Source: Flavobacteriaceae bacterium (GTDB taxonomy: Bacteria > Bacteroidota > Bacteroidia > Flavobacteriales > Flavobacteriaceae). From it: 64,000 nt of DNA. Below, in pieces: positions 9,375 to 18,614 of the stretch (the first letter of the stretch is position 1; each line of letters starts with the position of its first letter). The translations under genes were made by a program, and so were the position numbers. The DNA is taken from the NCBI GenBank assembly GCA_002746415.1, contig NVXD01000017.1, positions 62,001 to 126,000 of the forward strand, given 5' to 3'. The notes below the pieces were generated by a model. It had not been told where the DNA came from. It saw nothing but the letters and a program-made list of their open reading frames with translations, and made no database searches.

Positions 9375-10065
9375 ATGCCGTTTGATTTTGGAACTTTATT
9401 AATATATACGATACTTAGTGCATACGCACTTTCCTTCTTGGTTTCCATGGTTTATCTACCCAAATATCATGATTCCCCATTAAAATTCCTGCCCTATATT
9501 TTGTTGTACACATTCATCAATGAAACTTTAGGCTATATTATTTATACCAACCCAGAATTTAATTTAATTGGCCCAGAAAATCATTCCCACTATAACATCA
9601 TTATATATAACCTCTATAACATTATTTTCTTTCCCTATTTTTATTATATTTTTTGGTCCAACATTAATTATGAAAAGCACAAAAAAAGGATATTATTTGG
9701 TGGCACCGTTTTCATGTTCGTTAGCATATTAACCTAAGCCTGCAAAATCCAATGTTACAATCGCAGGTCTATACGTATGTCTATGGTGGAATTTTTTTAA
9801 TCTATTATATATTTTTCAAAACTTCGCTATTCGTCAAAAAAAATACAAAAGAAGATTTTCTGTTTTGGATTAGTTGTGGCCTGCTCCTCTTTTTTATTGG
9901 GTACCTACCAATAGAAATAAAACGTTATTTTGATCTCATCTATGACATAGAAAACCTACATACATTAGGCATATACAGCGTGTTTTAATCATCATAATGT
10001 ACGCTTTAATTATTGTGGGGTTTCTGAAAATGAAAAATAAAGAAACCTATTCAGAAACCTCATAA
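9375..10065 (+). pseudogene. third copy of the membrane-protein family, broken by two frameshifts
   Basis: Starting at ATG 9375 the translation matches its two upstream neighbours until about 9729, where one base is missing and the frame ends at 9737. Similarity resumes one frame over (NLSLQNPMLQSQVYTYV, parallel to NPFFQNFILHPQIYAYV) until about 9968, where a second single-base loss moves it to the last frame, ending IIIMYALIIVGFLKMKNK and a stop at 10065. Two independent lesions make a true pseudogene more likely than a sequencing slip; neither site is a homopolymer run. Confidence 0.8.
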
Positions 10066-10072
10066 ACAAAAA

Positions 10073-10097
10073 AACGCCCTTCAAATTGAAGAGCGTT
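10073..10097 (-). terminator. intrinsic terminator of rpsT
   Basis: Read leftward, AACGCTCTTC pairs with GAAGGGCGTT around a five-base loop with one mismatch, followed by a run of seven T. It lies 34 bases beyond the rpsT stop codon. Confidence 0.8.
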
Positions 10098-10131
10098 ATT
10101 TAAATTTCCTTGAAGAAAAAGCACTATTGAC

Positions 10132-10383
10132 CTATAAAGTAGCTACTTTTTTAGTCAATTTACTTTTAAGGTTAGCCGCTTTATTAGCATGTATAATATT
10201 ACGTTTTGCTAATTTATCGATCATACCTATAACATTAGGTAATAAAACCTCAGCTGCTTTTTTATCTTCTTCATCACGCAATTTCTTAATTGCGTTACGA
10301 GTAGTTTTATGCTTGTATTTATTACTTACGCGCACAGCTTCGTTTCTTCTAATTCTCTTTAATGCTGACTTATGATTTGCCAT
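10132..10383 (-). CDS. rpsT: 30S ribosomal protein S20
   Basis: 83 residues, very basic, beginning MANHKSALKRIRRNEAVR with the S20-typical continuation and a C-terminal HANKAANLKSKLTKKVA. S20 binds 16S rRNA in the body of the small subunit. The gene lies 46 bases downstream of a tRNA-Glu gene on the same strand and probably shares its strong promoter at 10526-10555. A terminator follows. Confidence 0.97.
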   Translation of the reverse strand: MANHKSALKRIRRNEAVRVSNKYKHKTTRNAIKKLRDEEDKKAAEVLLPNVIGMIDKLAKRNIIHANKAANLKSKLTKKVATL

Positions 10384-10429
10384 TCTTTTTTCTATTACTG
10401 TTTCTAAATGGGATACATCCCATATTTTG

Positions 10430-10501
10430 TAGCCCGTAGGGGAATCGAACCCCTGTTACCAGGATGAAAACCTGGCGTCCTAACCCCTAGACGAACGGGC
10501 C
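10430..10501 (-). tRNA. tRNA-Glu (anticodon TTC)
   Basis: 72 bases fold as a complete cloverleaf. The acceptor stem starts GGCCCGT (pair 1-72 is a G-U wobble), the D arm contains GTCTAGGGGTTAGGAC, the anticodon arm is CCAGG-TTTTCAT-CCTGG with TTC at positions 34-36, and the T arm contains GGGGTTCGATTCCCC. The 3' CCA is not fully encoded. It lies just upstream of rpsT with a strong promoter before it. Confidence 0.95.
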
Positions 10502-10525
10502 ATTGATTTGCTCAATTAGCGGATG

Positions 10526-10555
10526 CAAAAATACAACTATTTTTTACTATTGCAA
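10526..10555 (-). promoter_or_regulatory. Bacteroidota-type promoter for tRNA-Glu and rpsT
   Basis: On the reverse strand a TTG (-33 element, 10555-10553) is followed after exactly 19 bases by TATTTTTG (10533-10526), matching TAnnTTTG. The tRNA 5' end lies 25 bases beyond the -7 element. Both elements and the spacing match the consensus. Confidence 0.75.
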
Positions 10556-10582
10556 CTTCTATATATTATTTTTTAAAATGTT

Positions 10583-12058
10583 TTAATAAGCCTTGGCAAA
10601 TAACACTCTTTTTTTAGATGGCTTCCCTGTAACCATACAGACTCCATTTTCTTCTTCAGCATCTAATGGAACACATCTTATTGTAGCTTTAGTTTCCTCT
10701 TTTATAAGGTCTTCCGTTGCTACAGTACCATCCCAATGAGCAGCAATAAACCCGCCTTTACTTTCCAAGACAGCTTTAAACTCATCATAAGAATCAACTT
10801 TGGTAATATGTTCTTTTCTGTAATCTAATGCTTTCTTGTAGATATTTTTCTGAATATCATCCAATAAAAACTGAATTTTAGACACAACCTCATCCGCATT
10901 CACCGTTACCTTTTCCAAAGTATCCCTACGAGCCACTTCAAAAGTACCATTATCCATATCTCGTTGACCAATAGCCAAACGTACGGGAACCCCTTTTAAT
11001 TCGTATTCATTGAATTTAAACCCTGGCTTATGAGTATCCCTCTTATCAAACTTAACAGATATCCCTTTAGTCCGTAGTTCTTTTACCAAAGGAGCTACTC
11101 TATCTGCTATGGCATCCAATTGCTCCAATCCTTTATAGATAGGAACTATAACCACCTGAATAGGCGCTAATTTGGGAGGTAACACCAAACCATTATCATC
11201 ACTATGCGTCATGACCAAAGCCCCCATTAAACGTGTTGAAACGCCCCATGAAGTAGCCCAAACATACTCTTGTTTCCCTTCTTTTGTTGCAAATTTAACA
11301 TCAAAAGCTTTAGCAAAATTTTGACCTAAAAAGTGGGAAGTTCCCGCCTGCAACGCTTTACCATCTTGCATTAAAGCCTCAATACAGTATGTTTCTAGAG
11401 CTCCAGCAAAACGCTCACTTTCCGTTTTTACTCCTTTTATTACTGGCATAGCCATATGCTCTTCTGCAAATTCTGCATACACATGCATCATTTGCTCTGC
11501 CTCTGCAACTGCCTCCTCTTTTGTAGCGTGTGCCGTATGCCCTTCTTGCCATAAAAACTCCGCGGTTCTAAGAAAGAGCCGTGTACGCATCTCCCAACGT
11601 ACAACATTTGCCCATTGATTGATCAACAATGGCAAATCTCTATACGATTGTATCCATCTTCTATAAGTATCCCAAATAATAGTTTCAGAAGTGGGTCTAA
11701 CAATTAGCTCCTCTTCTAATTTAGCATCCGGATCCACTATGATACCACTACCATCTTCAGCATTTTTAAGCCTGTAATGTGTGACCACAGCACATTCTTT
11801 AGCAAACCCTTCTATATGGCTTGCTTCTTTACTAAAATAGGATTTAGGGATAAATAAAGGGAAATATGCATTTTCATGCCCTGTTTCCTTAAACATTCTA
11901 TCCAGCTCTGCCTGCATTTTTTCCCAAATAGCATATCCATAGGGTTTAATTACCATACATCCTCTTACACCAGAGTTTTCTGCTAAATCAGCTTTTACTA
12001 CAAGTTCATTATACCATTTGGAATAATCCTCGCTTCTTTTGGTTAATTTTTTACCCAT
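10583..12058 (-). CDS. proS: prolyl-tRNA synthetase (archaeal/eukaryotic-like short type)
   Basis: 491 residues, the short ProRS form without the bacterial editing insertion. It begins [20 protein letters not shown] and shows class II motifs 2 (around [20 protein letters not shown]) and 3 (near the [11 protein letters not shown] to [17 protein letters not shown] region), with the anticodon-binding domain after that and a family-typical C-terminus ending [10 protein letters not shown]. It charges tRNA-Pro in the cytoplasm. Transcribed leftward, it is divergent from the lipoprotein gene at 12153. Confidence 0.97.
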   Translation of the reverse strand: MGKKLTKRSEDYSKWYNELVVKADLAENSGVRGCMVIKPYGYAIWEKMQAELDRMFKETGHENAYFPLFIPKSYFSKEASHIEGFAKECAVVTHYRLKNAEDGSGIIVDPDAKLEEELIVRPTSETIIWDTYRRWIQSYRDLPLLINQWANVVRWEMRTRLFLRTAEFLWQEGHTAHATKEEAVAEAEQMMHVYAEFAEEHMAMPVIKGVKTESERFAGALETYCIEALMQDGKALQAGTSHFLGQNFAKAFDVKFATKEGKQEYVWATSWGVSTRLMGALVMTHSDDNGLVLPPKLAPIQVVIVPIYKGLEQLDAIADRVAPLVKELRTKGISVKFDKRDTHKPGFKFNEYELKGVPVRLAIGQRDMDNGTFEVARRDTLEKVTVNADEVVSKIQFLLDDIQKNIYKKALDYRKEHITKVDSYDEFKAVLESKGGFIAAHWDGTVATEDLIKEETKATIRCVPLDAEEENGVCMVTGKPSKKRVLFAKAY

Positions 12059-12152
12059 TTCTATAAGTTTGGCACAAAACTTGTGACTTTAATTAAAAAT
12101 AATTCGGTAAAACTAACTATTTTTAAAATGTTCAACAATTAATTTTATAACG

Positions 12153-13523
12153 ATGATACATTCACTACCCTACTTTGATATTAAAAAAACGGCACTTTTT
12201 GCTCTTTTGGGCATTTTAGTGGTTTCTTGTGGATCATACCAACAGGCATCATATTATGACAATGACGGTATCTACGGAAGCAGTAATCAAAAAGTTGCTG
12301 TTGAAAAACAACCCAATATACAAGAGCAAACACCAGAATCAAATGCCTATGCCGATTATTTTGGTCAAAGGGCAGAGGAATATAAAGAAATTTTAGAAAA
12401 TGAAGTTTTTACCGATATTGATGCATATTATGGTGAAGTAGAAAACGACAGTACAGCAATAGCACAAAAAAGTGAAAACTACTTTAGTTCACAAAATGAT
12501 TATAATGGATATGCCGGATGGGGAGATAACGCTACTTCGGTTACGATAAACATTCATAGTGGTTATGGTGGACTAGGGTATGGTTTCTATGATTATGGCA
12601 CACCTTGGGGATGGAACAACTGGGCATATGGCGGTTATTACGGATGGGGACATTATAGACCATGGAGTTATTACGGATATGGCTGGGGTGGATATCACGG
12701 TTATTATAGTCCTTGGAATTATGGATATGGAAGTCACTATGGTTATGCATGGAATAATCATTACTATAATGGCTATTACGGTAATAGATACTACAACAAT
12801 TATTACGGCAACAACAGATACAGACGTTATGGATACAACAGCAGCAGAAGAGGTCTGTACAATAGAAGCACATTAGCCTCAAATTCTTTAAGAGGGAGAT
12901 CAAATTTAAGAAGTAGAAGTACAGCAAATAGATCATCAAGATATAGAACTGCTGCTACTACAAGATCAAACACAAATAGAAGTACTGTTGCAGCAAGAAG
13001 ATCTAGCAATAATTATAGGTCAGGCACTACAAACAGAAGAGTTGTAGGTGTAGATGCCATGGACAGAAATAAAGCATACAGAACAAGTAGAAGTACTAGA
13101 GCAGTACCTAGATATAATAACAGCAGTAGAACAAGTCAAACTTATAGAAGCACCACTCCCAGAACAAGCAACTACAGAAGTGGTACTTCCACTGGGGTAA
13201 GAAATGGATATTCCACATCTGCTAGGCGTAGTACAACACCAAGAACTTCTACTTATAGAAGAAGTGCCAATAGCGCAAACAATAATAGTAGGACCTATAG
13301 AAGTTCCAGAAGCACCCAAACGTATCGCAGCAGCGCTCCTAGGAGCAGTAATTACAGAAGTTCTAGCAGTAGAAGTAGTGCTCCAAGAAGTAGCAGCTAC
13401 AGAAGTTCTAGTAGCTCTAGGAGCTCTAATAGTAGCGCCAGAAGTTCTAGCAGTAGTTCAAGATCATCTTCAAGTGGAAGATCATCCGGTAGAAGCAGCA
13501 GCAGTAGCGGAAGAAGAAACTAA
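12153..13523 (+). CDS. low-complexity lipoprotein with Tyr/Gly-rich and Ser/Arg-rich domains
   Basis: 456 residues. A hydrophobic lipoprotein signal ends LVVSCGSYQ (Cys near 26). A charged stretch to about residue 125 is followed by a Gly-Tyr-Trp-rich segment (about 130-230) and then by some 220 residues dominated by Ser, Arg, Thr and Tyr, with repeats such as YRSS, APRSS and STPRTS, ending SGRSSGRSSSSSGRRN. Low-complexity proteins of this kind occur in Flavobacteriia upstream of FadL-like genes, as here (36-base gap). No function can be assigned; a cell-surface structural or nucleic-acid/polysaccharide-binding role is only a guess from the basic, aromatic composition. Confidence 0.75.
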   Translation: MIHSLPYFDIKKTALFALLGILVVSCGSYQQASYYDNDGIYGSSNQKVAVEKQPNIQEQTPESNAYADYFGQRAEEYKEILENEVFTDIDAYYGEVENDSTAIAQKSENYFSSQNDYNGYAGWGDNATSVTINIHSGYGGLGYGFYDYGTPWGWNNWAYGGYYGWGHYRPWSYYGYGWGGYHGYYSPWNYGYGSHYGYAWNNHYYNGYYGNRYYNNYYGNNRYRRYGYNSSRRGLYNRSTLASNSLRGRSNLRSRSTANRSSRYRTAATTRSNTNRSTVAARRSSNNYRSGTTNRRVVGVDAMDRNKAYRTSRSTRAVPRYNNSSRTSQTYRSTTPRTSNYRSGTSTGVRNGYSTSARRSTTPRTSTYRRSANSANNNSRTYRSSRSTQTYRSSAPRSSNYRSSSSRSSAPRSSSYRSSSSSRSSNSSARSSSSSSRSSSSGRSSGRSSSSSGRRN

Positions 13524-13559
13524 AAAACAGCTATCGAAACCTTATTAAAATTTATTAAA

Positions 13560-15062
13560 ATGAAAAGAATATTAACTTTCATAATGGTATTGACATGTGC
13601 AATCTTAAGTGCACAAAACATCAATGAAGTACTCCAATACAGCAGCGAAAATTTACAAGGAAGTGCCCGTTTTCAAGGCATGGGAGGTGCTTTTGGCGCC
13701 TTAGGTGGGGATTTATCAGCTCTAAACATCAATCCAGCCGGCTCAGCAGTATTCAACAATAGTCAGTTTACGGTTTCAGGAACAAATTACAACAGAGATA
13801 ACAACGCCATGTTCTCTAACCGTACCAATAATACAAACATCAATTCTTTAGACATCAATCAAATTGGTGGTGTATTTGTTTTTAAAAGCGACAACTCCAA
13901 TTGGAAAAAATTAGCGCTGGCTCTGAACTATGATGTGGTACAGAATTTTGATAATGAACATTTTATATCAGGCAATAACACTCAAGGAATAGATAATTAC
14001 TTTCTGAACAGTGCTCAAGGGGTTCCTTTTGGGCCTTTATTGTTACAAGATGGAGAATTTATTGAAGAGGCATATTTAAATATTGGGGCCGACCTAGGCT
14101 TTAGAGAACAGCAGGCGTTCTTAGGGTATTTTGGTGGTATTATAGACCCAGTAGATGCAGATGACGACAACAATACTGCTTATGTTTCCAATGCACAATA
14201 CAGCAGCGTAAATCAAGAACTTTTTCAAAGCACAAGAGGTTATAATAGTAAGTTCACCATAAACTTTGGTGGGCAGTACCAGGAAAATCTTTATGTGGGC
14301 GCTTCAATGAATTTTCATACCATACTGTATGATAAACTTACTGAATTTACAGAAACTGGATATGATGCCGCTTCAGAAATACAATTCATAGATTTTGACA
14401 ATCTATTACACACAGAAGGAGAAGGTTTTTCTTTTAGCGCCGGTGCTATTGCCAAATTAAATGATAATATTAGAATAGGTGGTAGTTACCAATCCCCTAC
14501 ATGGTATCGATTAACAGATGATACCTCACAACGTATTAATTCTGACCTTTCGGATAGTGATATTGGATTTATCGATTATGATATTGTGAACCTATTCGAA
14601 GCATACACTATAAAAACCCCTAGCAAGCTCACAGGAAGTGCTGCTATTATTTTTGGCAAGGAAGGGCTCATAAGTTTTGATTATGGATACCAAGATATGT
14701 CGCAAGCAGAATTACGACCCAGCAGCGATCCAAGTTTTGCATCAGAAAACACTTATATTTCCAATCAGTTGGGACAGGTTAACTCGTATAGGATTGGTGG
14801 TGAATATAGAATTGATGCTGTAAGCCTAAGGGCAGGATACCGTTTTGAACAAAGCCCTTATGTTGATGGCATTACAATTGGTGATTTAACAGGGTACTCT
14901 GGTGGTATTGGCTATAGTTTTGGTGGCAATAGGATAGATCTTTCCGTAAACAAAACGGAACAAGATTTTAATAAGCAATTGTTTGACACTGGTCTTACCT
15001 CAACTGCCATCATCAACAACATCAATACCAATGTTACATTAGGATATACTGTAAACTTTTAA
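13560..15062 (+). CDS. OmpP1/FadL-family outer-membrane protein
   Basis: 500 residues with a cleavable signal peptide (MKRILTFIMVLTCAILSAQN, cleavage near 19). The mature start carries the family hallmark LQYSSENLQGSARFQGMGGAFGA-type motif followed by GDLSALNINPAGSAVF, as in FadL-like proteins where this region plugs the barrel. Alternating beta strands follow and the protein ends with an aromatic residue (GYTVNF), as expected for an outer-membrane barrel. FadL proteins move hydrophobic compounds across the outer membrane; the substrate here is unknown. It is probably co-transcribed with the preceding low-complexity lipoprotein. Confidence 0.88.
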   Translation: MKRILTFIMVLTCAILSAQNINEVLQYSSENLQGSARFQGMGGAFGALGGDLSALNINPAGSAVFNNSQFTVSGTNYNRDNNAMFSNRTNNTNINSLDINQIGGVFVFKSDNSNWKKLALALNYDVVQNFDNEHFISGNNTQGIDNYFLNSAQGVPFGPLLLQDGEFIEEAYLNIGADLGFREQQAFLGYFGGIIDPVDADDDNNTAYVSNAQYSSVNQELFQSTRGYNSKFTINFGGQYQENLYVGASMNFHTILYDKLTEFTETGYDAASEIQFIDFDNLLHTEGEGFSFSAGAIAKLNDNIRIGGSYQSPTWYRLTDDTSQRINSDLSDSDIGFIDYDIVNLFEAYTIKTPSKLTGSAAIIFGKEGLISFDYGYQDMSQAELRPSSDPSFASENTYISNQLGQVNSYRIGGEYRIDAVSLRAGYRFEQSPYVDGITIGDLTGYSGGIGYSFGGNRIDLSVNKTEQDFNKQLFDTGLTSTAIINNINTNVTLGYTVNF

Positions 15063-15088
15063 GAGTTTATATAAAAAAGCAAAGATAG

Positions 15089-15132
15089 ACCTGTTCATTC
15101 CTGAGCGTAGCCAAAGGATAGCAGGTTTTTTT
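15089..15132 (+). terminator. terminator after the FadL-like gene, with a GAGCGTAG repeat-like core
   Basis: ACCTG (15089-15093) pairs with CAGGT (15122-15126), followed by seven T. Inside the loop lies a second, imperfect palindrome, TCCTGAGCGTAGCCAAAGGA (15099-15118), which resembles a dispersed repeat seen in many Flavobacteriia. It separates the converging genes ending at 15062 and 15131. Confidence 0.65.
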
Positions 15133-16549
15133 ATCGCACTAAAGAAAAATGATTTCTTAGTGTTTTGGCCACTATAACACCATCGTTTTGTTCGTCTTCT
15201 CCATATTCAAACCGAAACCAGTAATCTGAAGAAGGCATTGGTCTCCCATTAAAAGTACCATCCCAACCAATAGTAGTTTCATCTATCTGTTTTAATAATT
15301 TTCCGTAACGGTCAAAAATAAAAACTACTGGATCATTGAGCGTTTCTATTCCCAGAATATTCCATGCATCATGAAAACCATCTGCATTTGGTGTGAAAAA
15401 CTTTGGGTACCCAACCACTAAGAACTCAATAGGCTCAGAAGCCCCACAACCATTTTTATCATTTATAACGACTGTGTTTAGACCAGGAGGTACATCAAGA
15501 AATATTGGGTCATCTTGGAATTCACCACCATTGATAGCGTATTCATAATCACCATCCCCATCAACAATAATTTCAATATTATTTACATCAACTTCTGTGG
15601 ATAAGTTAGTCTCCAGAATTTCTACCCGATCTAAAACAGGGATTCCATAGAATGTTATTAAAATATCATCTGTAATCACTGAAGCCACAGTAGTTTGTAT
15701 CGATACAAAATATCGGCCAGAATTTGGACTTGAAACAACTAATTCCGCACCAAAAGCACCAACACCTGTTAGCGTATCATCAATCGTACCATCATCATCA
15801 TAGTCAACAGTCCAAGTTACACTTGCAATAGCTGGTCCTGCAGGTGAACGCAATGCACTTAAGGTAATATCTGGATCTCCTTCACAGGCAATTATATCCA
15901 ATCCCAAAAACTCATCCCTCAAAGTACAATCTAAGGCAGTATCTTGATCATCATCCACAGACTGCCCTGTAAACGTCAACGAAAAAGGCTCTGCATCACC
16001 ATCAAAATTGGTGTTGTAATTATTGATCAGTATAAAGTAAATTTCTCCCTGTAGCACATCTATATATTCATCATATGTATTTTGACTACCCACCACAAAT
16101 GGCGCTCCTATACGACCATCCTCTGGGTTTATCCCCAGTCCAGTAAAAGATGTGGTATTCACCTCATAATTACAACGTATGGGTTGTGCTGTTCCATTAC
16201 TAATATTTGCACAATCTACATCTGGGCCATACACAGCAAAATCCCATTCTGCAGTGTCGGACAAAGCTTCTAGGTCAAACCCAACTTGGCCATCAGTCCC
16301 TGCTCTAAACACATACCAAGAAGTATTGTTTTCAATATTGGCAGAACTTACACTACCTTTTTCTAAGCAGCCTGTGTTTGTAATTACATCTGGGTCAAAA
16401 TCGTCTATATCACCGCTACCATCTGAAAAACCTAAAATAGGCGCATCAGCACAAACGGGTATGGCACTTCTACAATCGGGTGAATTTTGAGCGCTTATTC
16501 CAAAGACAAACAGGAATAAAAAGCACATAGAACAAAGGAGTGTTCGCAT
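15131..16549 (-). CDS. secreted protein with T9SS type B sorting domain
   Basis: 472 residues. Signal peptide to about residue 20 (VFGISAQN), an N-terminal jelly-roll-like region with DCRSAIPVCADAPI near the start, beta-rich middle, and a C-terminal gliding/T9SS type B sorting domain beginning about residue 380 (FTPNADGFHDAWNILG, then VFIFDRYGKLLKQ, GWDGTFNGRPMPSSDYWF and the final HFSLVR). The domain directs export through the type IX secretion system to the cell surface, which implies a gliding flavobacterium-like cell envelope. It is a paralogue of the next gene (16677-18482) with the same layout. Confidence 0.88.
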   Translation of the reverse strand: MRTLLCSMCFLFLFVFGISAQNSPDCRSAIPVCADAPILGFSDGSGDIDDFDPDVITNTGCLEKGSVSSANIENNTSWYVFRAGTDGQVGFDLEALSDTAEWDFAVYGPDVDCANISNGTAQPIRCNYEVNTTSFTGLGINPEDGRIGAPFVVGSQNTYDEYIDVLQGEIYFILINNYNTNFDGDAEPFSLTFTGQSVDDDQDTALDCTLRDEFLGLDIIACEGDPDITLSALRSPAGPAIASVTWTVDYDDDGTIDDTLTGVGAFGAELVVSSPNSGRYFVSIQTTVASVITDDILITFYGIPVLDRVEILETNLSTEVDVNNIEIIVDGDGDYEYAINGGEFQDDPIFLDVPPGLNTVVINDKNGCGASEPIEFLVVGYPKFFTPNADGFHDAWNILGIETLNDPVVFIFDRYGKLLKQIDETTIGWDGTFNGRPMPSSDYWFRFEYGEDEQNDGVIVAKTLRNHFSLVR

Positions 16550-16676
16550 AGATTTAGGGCTAATATTATACTACAATCTATAGTATAACTCACGCAAGCC
16601 TTATTTAGTATGTTTTAACTTAGAAATTGAACAGTTAATCGACGAAGTGACTTTTAAAATAGAAATAGGGTCTTTA

Positions 16677-18482
16677 TCATCTTCTCAAAGAGAAGTGATT
16701 CTCAACATATTTAGCTTCTACACGTTGACCAGATGAATCTATATATGTGAGTTTAAACCAATAATCTGTAGCTGGTAATTGTCTCCCATTATACGTGCCA
16801 TCCCATCCATTATCACCTTCATTCATTTGGCCTAAAAGCTTACCAAACTTATCAAAAACATACACTATGGGATTCTCTAATTCGGACATTCCTACAATTC
16901 CCCATTGGTCATTTATACCATCACCATTTGGAGAAAAATACCTTGGAAAACCTACTACCATAATATATTCCGATACAGATCCACAACCATTTAAATCAAT
17001 TATAGTTACTAAATGTTCCCCTGGGAGTACATCTGCAAAAATATTGTTGGTTTGAGAAATTCCGTCATCCATACTATATTCAAAATCTCCTTCCACTTCG
17101 GTAATGATGGTCACTGTATTATACTTCTGTTTATCTTCAATCAAAACATCCGTAATAACAGGTGCATTTGAAATATAGACTGTTATAGAAAAAGTATCTG
17201 CACAGGCCTTACCTCCTTGAGTATTGGTAATAGTCAAATCGTAAGTACCAGCCTGAGTAACGTTAATGGTGGGGCTAACTTCCCCTGTATTCCAAAAATA
17301 AGAGTGACCCGCATTTGGCATTGCATCTCCAATTGCAGTGGATAAAAGATCATCACATAGAAAAACTTCTGTAGGGAAATCTAATATAGGTGTCTCAACC
17401 GCTGTTAATTCAAATTGCCTAGAGGCGTCATAACACATAGGATTCGCTAAAGATGCTACCCTAACATAAATGGTCTGGACCCCAACACTTGCCACATATT
17501 TTTCTGACAACATATTAAACCCACCCATTGCATCAGTAAGCGTGCTATGGTAAGTCACCATAAATTCTGATGTGCTTTGAGAGCCTAATGCTTCATTATC
17601 TTTCTGCGACAAATCAAAAGTACTGTTACTAACCATACAAAAGTCATCATCTGTAACCAAAAATGCTATAGGTGCTACTGAAAACGCTACCTGTACATCG
17701 CTATATATATTACCTGTAGGTGTTACCACCTCAACCCTGTACAAACCAGCCGCACCTACATTTAGTGTTGGATTATTCTCTCCAGCCATTGGCTGAAAAC
17801 CTAAACCAGTTTCTTGATACCAATTGTATTGTGTTGCACTTGCAGTTGTAGCATCTAAAACTATAGCATCATTTTCGCAGGCGGCTATAGGAGGACCTAA
17901 TAAGTTATTTATAATAGAACAATCTAATGTATCATATGGGTTGGTTTCAAAAACAGATCCTGAAAACTGAATTGAAAACCCAGAATTGTTATTGCTAAAA
18001 TTATTAATCAATAAGTAATAATCTTCTCCAGGGGAAACATTTATCCAATCTTCAAATTGAATGGAGTCTGCTACACCTGTAGGATCTTCCCCAACACCAA
18101 TAAAAGAGCTGTTTTCTGCATTATCGTAGAAATTACACCGTAAGGGCTCACCCAAATTGTTACAATCGTTTGTTTTGTATAATGCAAAATCCCAATCTTC
18201 TGAAGCATCAAAACCAATATTAAAACCTAATTGTCCGGAAGCACTGGTTTTAAACCTGTACCATCCAGAATTAGATTCGATAGTGCCAGATATTGTCTGT
18301 TCTAAACACCCTGTTTCTGAAGCGCCATTAAAATCATCTAATCCAAAATTGTAAGCACCTCCATTTACTGGGGTATTATTGCAAATAGGAATGGCGGTAC
18401 TGCAATCTGGCGAAATCTGGGCAGACACGCCAAAAACCCCAAGAAATAGGGTTGCTATAAGAACTAAGCCATACTTTTTCAT
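16677..18482 (-). CDS. secreted protein with T9SS type B sorting domain (longer paralogue)
   Basis: 601 residues. Signal peptide (LFLGVFGVSAQ), then the same N-terminal module as the gene at 15131 (ISPDCSTAIPICNNTPVNGG; GCLEQ; SGWYRFKT; EDYYLLINNFSNN). The middle is longer, with extra PKD/Ig-like beta segments (for example GLYRVEVVTPTG and AGTYDLTITNTQG). The C-terminal T9SS type B sorting domain begins near 510 (YFSPNGDGINDQWGIVG, VYVFDKFGKLLGQ, GWDGTYNGRQLPATDYWF, HFSLRR). It is probably a surface adhesin-like protein. It lies 127 bases from its paralogue, indicating local duplication. Confidence 0.88.
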   Translation of the reverse strand: MKKYGLVLIATLFLGVFGVSAQISPDCSTAIPICNNTPVNGGAYNFGLDDFNGASETGCLEQTISGTIESNSGWYRFKTSASGQLGFNIGFDASEDWDFALYKTNDCNNLGEPLRCNFYDNAENSSFIGVGEDPTGVADSIQFEDWINVSPGEDYYLLINNFSNNNSGFSIQFSGSVFETNPYDTLDCSIINNLLGPPIAACENDAIVLDATTASATQYNWYQETGLGFQPMAGENNPTLNVGAAGLYRVEVVTPTGNIYSDVQVAFSVAPIAFLVTDDDFCMVSNSTFDLSQKDNEALGSQSTSEFMVTYHSTLTDAMGGFNMLSEKYVASVGVQTIYVRVASLANPMCYDASRQFELTAVETPILDFPTEVFLCDDLLSTAIGDAMPNAGHSYFWNTGEVSPTINVTQAGTYDLTITNTQGGKACADTFSITVYISNAPVITDVLIEDKQKYNTVTIITEVEGDFEYSMDDGISQTNNIFADVLPGEHLVTIIDLNGCGSVSEYIMVVGFPRYFSPNGDGINDQWGIVGMSELENPIVYVFDKFGKLLGQMNEGDNGWDGTYNGRQLPATDYWFKLTYIDSSGQRVEAKYVENHFSLRR

Positions 18483-18586
18483 TAGTAGGTATCTATTTGG
18501 AACATCTAAAATATAATTCTCATTTTCTTAACACTAATTTATGTTGTGTAAGCCCCTGAATTCGATATTAAGTGCCATTTTATGCA

Positions 18587-18594
18587 TATCTTTG
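18587..18594 (+). promoter_or_regulatory. TAnnTTTG promoter element of folE
   Basis: TATCTTTG matches the Bacteroidota -7 consensus exactly. A transcript would start near 18601, which leaves the ATG at 18615 as first start codon and excludes the in-frame ATG at 18582. No good TTG -33 element is seen at the ideal distance. Confidence 0.55.
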
Positions 18595-18614
18595 CACCTC
18601 TTTTAACTATTTTA

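Noticed and set aside
12541-13548. Several alternative frames inside the Ser/Arg-rich gene
   Set aside because: Caused by repetitive GC-poor codon patterns (AGA/AGT/AGC); the lipoprotein frame has a signal and coherent layout.
18582-18614. Upstream ATG for folE
   Set aside because: A TATCTTTG promoter element lies within this extension and the residues do not fit the family start.
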